DNA from: UBA7803 sp049454295
Lineage (GTDB): Bacteria > Pseudomonadota > Gammaproteobacteria > Pseudomonadales > Azotimanducaceae
Length of the DNA stretch: 14,563 bases
NCBI GenBank assembly: GCA_049454295.1
Contig: JBMTYG010000079.1
Location: 1 to 14,563 of the forward strand
Reading direction: 5' to 3'
Positions 8,098 through 14,563 of the stretch are shown piece by piece (position 1 is the first letter of the stretch; every line of letters begins with the position of its first letter). The translations under genes were made by a program, and so were the position numbers. The notes under the pieces are model-generated. The model saw only the letters and a program-made list of their open reading frames with translations. It made no database searches and was not told where the DNA came from.

Positions 8098-8367
8098 TTA
8101 GCGACGCAGGCCGAGTCGGCCGAGCAGAGTCGCGTAGCGATTTGCATCTTTCCGCTTCAGGTAATCGAGGAGCGTACGACGCTGATTCACCATGCGAATG
8201 AGTCCGCGGCGGGAATGATGGTCCTGCTTGTGCGTCTTGAAATGCTCTTGCAGCGCGTTGATATTGCGCGTGAGCAACGCCACCTGAACTTCCGGCGAAC
8301 CGGTGTCCGTGGCATCAGTCTGGAACTCCTTGATGATGTCTGCTTTTTCTGCGGCGGAAAGTGCCAT
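8098..8367 (-). CDS. rpsO: 30S ribosomal protein S15
   Basis: The 89 residues have exactly the length usual for S15. Family hallmarks are DTGSPEVQVALLT (residues 21-33), the rRNA-binding loop HKQDHHSRRGLIRMV (about 45-59), QRRTLLDYLKRKD (61-73) and the ending LGRLGLRR. S15 binds the three-way junction of helices 20-22 of 16S rRNA and starts assembly of the platform. ATG 8367 is preceded by GGAG with an 8-nt spacer. The gene lies between truB and pnp, the common bacterial order. Its 60-nt leader holds a bulged hairpin ending exactly at the Shine-Dalgarno, listed separately, which suggests autoregulation like that known for S15 in several phyla. Confidence 0.98.
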   Translation of the reverse strand: MALSAAEKADIIKEFQTDATDTGSPEVQVALLTRNINALQEHFKTHKQDHHSRRGLIRMVNQRRTLLDYLKRKDANRYATLLGRLGLRR

Positions 8368-8375
8368 GATATTTG

Positions 8376-8417
8376 CTCCAATATGCTGATTAACTAACGA
8401 AGATCACCGCGCATATT
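8376..8417 (-). promoter_or_regulatory. rpsO leader hairpin next to the ribosome binding site (candidate S15 autoregulatory element)
   Basis: On the transcript strand AATATGC (8417-8411) pairs with GCATATT (8386-8380). After a 4-nt bulge GCGG (8410-8407), TGAT (8406-8403) pairs with ATCA (8390-8387) and closes a 12-nt loop (8402-8391). The stem ends directly against the Shine-Dalgarno GGAG (8379-8376). An asymmetrically bulged 11-bp stem abutting the ribosome binding site is what a translational operator would need. S15 feedback on its own mRNA is established in E. coli and other bacteria. That this hairpin is the S15 site is inference. Confidence 0.5.
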
Positions 8418-8427
8418 TGCAGTGAAC

Positions 8428-9360
8428 TCAGTTTGCGACGACGAGCCGCCTTGGAGCGACCCGACCGTCATCCAGAATCTCGCCCACACCCATAAAGCGT
8501 GAGCGACCCTGTTCTGATACCGCGGACAGGCGTACCAGTCCGCTACTTGGTGCATGCGCGACGATCACCGCCTGACCCTGCCGCATATAGTATGCGCTAT
8601 CTTCATTCAGCCTCACCTCGGGCCACGCCGAGACAGCGGAATCAATAGGCAGCAAGCAGCGGTCGAGCTCGGCATCGGAGCCGCACGCGTCCAACGTTTC
8701 GAACGTGAGGCTGTCGCACACACGGTAAGGCCCGGCGGCGAGACGCCGCAGCGCGGTCACGTGCGCTCCACAGCCGAGCGCATGTCCCAGATCCTCAGCG
8801 ATCGTTCGAATGTACGTGCCCTTACTACAGTGAATCTCGAGCTCTACATAGTCATCCTCAAGGGCAACCAGGCGATTCTCGTAAATCACGACGCGCCGAG
8901 CCTCGCGATCAACCTCGATACCCTGCCGCGCCAGCTTATACAGCGGCTGTCCCTGATGCTTAATCGCCGAGAACATGGACGGCACCTGCGCAATCTCGCC
9001 ACGGAACTGATCGAGCGCGCCTTCCAGCGTCGCCGTATCCAGTTCGGGCACCGGACGGGTGTCTCGCACATCCCCCTCCGCATCGCCAGTCATGGTCGCG
9101 ACACCAAGCCGAATGCGGGTCCAATAACGCTTGTCCGAATCCAGCAAAAACTGTGAGAACTTGGTCGCCTCACCGAAACAGAGCGGCAGAACGCCGGTCG
9201 CCAGCGGATCCAGCGCCCCGGTGTGACCCACCTTTTCGGCGCGAAACAAGCGCTTGGCCGCCTGCACCGCGTCGTTTGAGGTCATACCAGCCGGTTTGTC
9301 GAGAACCAATACCCCGCTGAGATCACGTCCGCGTCTACGCCGCACCGTCTGCACCCCCAT
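8428..9360 (-). CDS. truB: tRNA pseudouridine(55) synthase
   Basis: TruB isomerises U55 in the T-loop of elongator and initiator tRNAs. With the start used here it has 310 residues, near the 314 of E. coli. SGVLVLDKPAGMTSND opens the domain, followed by the catalytic motif GHTGALDPLATG, whose Asp is D51 in this numbering. CFGEATKFSQFLLDSDKRY follows, and CSKGTYIRTIAEDLG marks the later conserved block. A PUA-like C-terminal part starts at about residue 240. Two in-frame ATG choices exist, 9360 and 9396. The first gives MGVQTVRRRRGRDLSGV, which resembles the N-terminus of homologues; the second adds 12 residues of no recognised homology. Neither has a clear Shine-Dalgarno. Both lie inside the 3' end of rbfA, so translation is probably coupled to rbfA. 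Confidence 0.95.
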   Translation of the reverse strand: MGVQTVRRRRGRDLSGVLVLDKPAGMTSNDAVQAAKRLFRAEKVGHTGALDPLATGVLPLCFGEATKFSQFLLDSDKRYWTRIRLGVATMTGDAEGDVRDTRPVPELDTATLEGALDQFRGEIAQVPSMFSAIKHQGQPLYKLARQGIEVDREARRVVIYENRLVALEDDYVELEIHCSKGTYIRTIAEDLGHALGCGAHVTALRRLAAGPYRVCDSLTFETLDACGSDAELDRCLLPIDSAVSAWPEVRLNEDSAYYMRQGQAVIVAHAPSSGLVRLSAVSEQGRSRFMGVGEILDDGRVAPRRLVVAN

Positions 9361-9750
9361 CAATCGTGGGGGGCGTTCCGCGCCGGGCCGCATCATCGTG
9401 AAGTGCGCGGTCGATCAGCGCATCAAGATGCCGACCTCGTTCCGAAGTCTCGTCAAAGTGGAAGCGAATCCGCGGCGTCGTGCGCAGCGTGTGCCGCTTC
9501 GCCAATTCGCTGCGGAAGAATCCCGCCGCGTGATTGAGCACCGCAACCAGATCACGCCGCGCCTCGGGCGAGTCGACGCTGAGCGCCGACACATAGACGT
9601 CGGCGTAGGACAGATCGCGACTGACACGAACGTCATTGATTCCCACGAGACCGACACGCGGATCACGCAAACCGCGCCGCAGGATGTCTGCAATCTCGTC
9701 GCGGATAAAGTCCGCAATGCGCAGCGCTCTTCCGCCATCACGGGATGTCA

Positions 9751-9751
<1 letters not shown>
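9335..9751 (-). CDS. rbfA: Ribosome-binding factor A
   Basis: RbfA is a small KH-fold protein that binds the 30S subunit and assists 5'-end maturation of 16S rRNA and cold adaptation. The 138 residues compare with 133 in E. coli. Recognisable blocks are RIADFIRDEIADILRRGLRDPRVG near the N-terminus, then VGINDVRVSRDLSYADVYVS, and TLRTTPRIRFHFDETSERG, followed by a short Gly/Ala-rich tail. The start used is ATG 9751, which shares its A with the infB stop (TGATG), so translation is coupled to infB. GTG 9754, one codon earlier, is also possible. The 3' end overlaps truB by at least 26 nt. Confidence 0.95.
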
Positions 9752-12270
<2,519 letters not shown>

Positions 12271-12294
12271 CACTCGTCCCCTTTAGTCGCCCGA

Positions 12295-13797
12295 TTACTG
12301 AGCTGCCTCGAACCACGGCGCGCGCGCCGTCATAATGAGCGCCGCAGCCTGCTCTTCGGTGAGTTCATCGGCGATATCGAGGAGGTCCGGTACGGCAAGT
12401 TCCGCCAGATCCTCCATGGTGACGACACCGCGCCCTGCCAGACGGAAAGCCAACCCGCGATCCATGCCTTCCATGCCGAGCAGATCTTCCGCGGGCTCGA
12501 CATCACCAATTGCCTCTTCGCTCGCGATCGCCTTAGTCAGCAGCGCATCCTTCGCACGGTTGCGCAACTCGAGCACGATCTCCTCGTCGAAACCCTCAAT
12601 CGAGGTCATTTCGTCGATCGGCACGTAGGCGATCTCTTCCAACGTAGTGAATCCTTCCTCAACAAGCACGACGGCAACATCCTCGTCTACGCTCAGAGCT
12701 TCCATGAACTCGGTAATAATCCGGTTGGATTCCTCGACCTGGCGCGCTTCGGCTTCTTCCTTGGTCATGATGTTCAGCGTCCAGCCGGTGAGCTCACTTG
12801 CGAGCCGCACGTTCTGACCGCCGCGTCCAATCGCCTGCGCGAGGTTCTGTTCCGCGACAGCGATGTCCATCGCGTGAGCATCCTCATCAAGCACGATGGA
12901 TTCGACCTCTGCCGGCGCCATCGCGTTAATCACGAGTTGAGCCGGATTATCGTCCCAGGGAACAATGTCGATACGCTCGCCAGCCAGCTCTCCAGAAACC
13001 GCCTGGACGCGCGAACCGCGCATGCCGACGCACGCGCCAACGGGGTCGATGCGTCCATCGTTGGTCCGCACTGCGATCTTGGCGCGCGACCCCGGATCAC
13101 GCGCAGCACCGCGGATCTCGATGACTTGTTCTGCTATCTCCGGCACCTCGATCTTGAACAGCTCAGTGAGCATACGCGGTGAGGTGCGCGTCAGAATGAG
13201 CTGGGGGCCGCGGTTCTCCGGACGGATTTCAAGCAACAGCGAGCGCACTCGATCGCCGATACGAAAGGTCTCTCGCGGAATGAGGTGCTCGCGTGTCAGC
13301 AAGCCCTCGGCGTTATTGCCCAAATCGACGATGACGTTGTCGCGACCGAGCTTCTTGATCGTGCCGTTGACCAGTTCTCCGACGCGGGGTTGGTAGGCTT
13401 GAACGATCTGGGCGCGTTCGGCCTCGCGCACCTTCTGCACGATCACCTGCTTGGCCGTCTGCGCCGCAATCCGCCCGAACTCAACCGAGGGCACCGGTTC
13501 TTCGATGATCGAGCCCAACTCTGCGTTCGGCCGTCGTGCGCGCGCCTCATCGAGCGTGAGCTGTGCCTCTTCGTTCCATTCTTCCTCGACCTCATCCGGG
13601 TCCGCTACGGTCCAGACTCGGAATGTGTCATAGGTCCCGCTATCGCGGTTGATGTGGACACGAAACTCGGCTTGTTCGCTGTATTTTTTCTTCGTCGCCA
13701 TGGCCAGCGCCGCTTCCAACGCGCCGAAGATCACCTCTTTCGGAACGCTCTTCTCATGGGAGACGGAATCGACGACCAGGAGCACTTCCTTACTCAT
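12295..13797 (-). CDS. nusA: Transcription termination/antitermination protein NusA
   Basis: NusA binds RNA polymerase and modulates pausing, termination and antitermination, including on rRNA operons. The 500 residues match the E. coli length (495). An RNA polymerase-binding N-terminal domain (1-130) is followed by an S1 domain (about 137-200, GELVNGTIKKLGRDNVIVDLG). KH1 has VGMRGSR (257-263) and KH2 has IGRGGQNVR (323-331). Two C-terminal acidic repeats follow: AR1 at about 370-420 (LVEEGFTTLEEIAYVP) and AR2 at about 441-495 (LAGRGVVTMEDLAELAV). The AR2 repeat is typical of gammaproteobacteria, where it contacts the alpha subunit and relieves autoinhibition. The ATG overlaps the rimP stop as ATGA, indicating translational coupling. 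Confidence 0.97.
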   Translation of the reverse strand: MSKEVLLVVDSVSHEKSVPKEVIFGALEAALAMATKKKYSEQAEFRVHINRDSGTYDTFRVWTVADPDEVEEEWNEEAQLTLDEARARRPNAELGSIIEEPVPSVEFGRIAAQTAKQVIVQKVREAERAQIVQAYQPRVGELVNGTIKKLGRDNVIVDLGNNAEGLLTREHLIPRETFRIGDRVRSLLLEIRPENRGPQLILTRTSPRMLTELFKIEVPEIAEQVIEIRGAARDPGSRAKIAVRTNDGRIDPVGACVGMRGSRVQAVSGELAGERIDIVPWDDNPAQLVINAMAPAEVESIVLDEDAHAMDIAVAEQNLAQAIGRGGQNVRLASELTGWTLNIMTKEEAEARQVEESNRIITEFMEALSVDEDVAVVLVEEGFTTLEEIAYVPIDEMTSIEGFDEEIVLELRNRAKDALLTKAIASEEAIGDVEPAEDLLGMEGMDRGLAFRLAGRGVVTMEDLAELAVPDLLDIADELTEEQAAALIMTARAPWFEAAQ

Positions 13798-14288
13798 AGC
13801 AGCTTGGTTCCTTGTTCAGATCTGCCCACGTCAAACTGCGGCACGAGCCGCGCGCGCTGAATGTTCTCGACCGGCAGGACATATTCCTGATCCTCGACCT
13901 GCACGAGCACTTCGTCGTTCTCGATACCCGCGAGAACACCGACGATCCGTTTCGAACCCTCGAAGGGGTAATGGAGCCGGACGTCGACGATCGCGCCCAC
14001 ATTGCGTCCGTAATGCGCCGGCTTGAACAGGATGCGATCCATACCCGGAGACGACACCTCGAGGGTATACGCGGACGAAATGACGTCCTCCACATCCAGC
14101 ACGTCGCTCACAGCCCGACTCACGCGCTCGCAATCCTCAACAGTGACCCGCTCTTCGGCCCGCTCGATATACACGCGCAATCGCGAATGTCTGCCCTGCG
14201 CCGCGAACTCGATGCCCCAAAGTTCGCATCCGAGCGCTTCCACCACCGGCGTCAGCAGAACCTCAATGTTTTGTTCCCGCGTGTTCAA
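13794..14288 (-). CDS. rimP: Ribosome maturation factor RimP
   Basis: RimP is needed for 30S subunit assembly, where it acts early in maturation of the head and body. The 164 residues compare with about 150 in E. coli. The N-terminal domain has LLTPVVEALGCELWGIEF (11-28) and the basic strand RHSRLRVYIE (33-42). VTVEDCERVSRAVSDVLDVED follows, then YTLEVSSPGMDRILFKPAHYGRNVG, the family hallmark (the PG-x-DRxL type). The SH3-like C-terminal domain is at about 95-155. The start is TTG 14288, because no ATG or GTG lies between the upstream leader and the conserved LLTPVVEALG; the Shine-Dalgarno is poor. The next upstream feature is the initiator tRNA, as in the E. coli metY-rimP-nusA-infB operon. 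Confidence 0.95.
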   Translation of the reverse strand: MNTREQNIEVLLTPVVEALGCELWGIEFAAQGRHSRLRVYIERAEERVTVEDCERVSRAVSDVLDVEDVISSAYTLEVSSPGMDRILFKPAHYGRNVGAIVDVRLHYPFEGSKRIVGVLAGIENDEVLVQVEDQEYVLPVENIQRARLVPQFDVGRSEQGTKLL

Positions 14289-14506
14289 TATGTCCGGCCC
14301 AGGACGAACGAGGACGCATGGTCCGTAAGGGGTACCGTAACTGCTTGGGAAGCGACACGCGCAAACGGTGCGGCGTACTGAGGCGATCCCAAGGCACCCT
14401 CCACCGACACGGAGGCCACCGACAGGATCTGAAGACTCGTTGGAGGTCGCGCGAAGAGCGCTGGCTGCCTACGAACAGGGCCCAAAGGCGACCCTATCGA
14501 ATCCTT
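14289..14506 (-). other. Gene-free leader between tRNA-fMet and rimP
   Basis: This 218-nt stretch has no credible coding region on either strand. It contains several short repeats: CTTGGGA/TCCCAAG inverted at 14344-14350 and 14387-14393; CCTCC/GGAGG inverted at 14398-14402 and 14411-14415; and a 9-nt direct repeat CCACCGACA at 14401 and 14416 (15-nt period). No clear -10/-35 pair or U-tailed terminator is visible. By analogy with E. coli it may be transcribed as tRNA trailer plus rimP leader. Confidence 0.5.

Positions 14507-14509
<3 letters not shown>
14482..14509 (-). other. Inverted repeat spanning the tRNA-fMet 3' end and trailer
   Basis: CCAAAGG (14509-14503 on the minus strand) can pair with CCTTTGG (14488-14482) across a 14-nt loop. 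The left arm begins with the tRNA CCA. No U-run follows. It could be a trailer structure that affects 3' processing, or it may be fortuitous. Confidence 0.3.

Positions 14510-14563
<54 letters not shown>

Noticed and set aside
14289..14420. Possible sigma-70 promoter for rimP on the minus strand (TTGCGC ... TTACGG)
   Set aside because: The hexamers are poor and the spacing is about 18 nt with a GC-rich -10; not supportable from sequence alone.
14285..14485. 66-codon minus-strand frame between tRNA-fMet and rimP
   Set aside because: Low-complexity sequence without a recognisable domain, poor start context, and it overlaps the rimP start. More likely untranslated leader.

Overview
The window is a stretch of conserved chromosomal housekeeping genes from a moderately GC-rich gammaproteobacterium (base composition estimated by eye). 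Two neighbouring blocks have the gene content and order I recall from Pseudomonas-type genomes: cbrB-pcnB-...-pgi-acs, and tRNA-fMet-rimP-nusA-infB-rbfA-truB-rpsO-pnp. The truB-rpsO-pnp and metY-rimP-nusA-infB orders are also those of Escherichia coli. I cannot name the genus. There is no sign of mobile elements, CRISPR, phage or defence genes, and no long unexplained region.

Left block, + strand (1-5930): the 3' end of a CbrB-like sigma-54 response regulator, then pcnB (poly(A) polymerase), a deoxynucleoside kinase, pgi (glucose-6-phosphate isomerase) and acs (acetyl-CoA synthetase). Spacing is tight (10, 23, 21 and 56 nt), as in an operon. The pantothenate/folate genes that often sit here in related bacteria (folK, panB, panC) are absent. 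Block end: acs and pnp converge on a strong GC-rich hairpin at 5938-5965.

Right block, - strand (14563 down to 5974): a 5'-truncated initiator tRNA-Met, a 218-nt gene-free leader, then rimP, nusA, infB, rbfA, truB, rpsO and pnp. The junctions are compact: a 4-nt overlap (rimP/nusA), 24 nt (nusA/infB), a 1-nt overlap (infB/rbfA), an overlap of at least 26 nt (rbfA/truB), 60 nt (truB/rpsO) and 24 nt (rpsO/pnp). The products cover initiator tRNA, 30S maturation (RimP, RbfA), transcription elongation/antitermination (NusA), initiation factor 2, tRNA pseudouridine-55 synthesis, ribosomal protein S15 and the exoribonuclease PNPase. PcnB in the left block and PNPase in the right act on the same RNA 3' ends, one adding poly(A) and the other degrading it.

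I found no evidence of an undescribed system. The observations most worth a second look are small: a bulged hairpin against the rpsO ribosome-binding site (candidate S15 autoregulatory leader), the very short rpsO-pnp junction with a TTG start for pnp, the missing folK/panBC genes, a displaced glutamate in the PGI active-site motif, U72 in the initiator tRNA, and inverted repeats in the tRNA-rimP leader.
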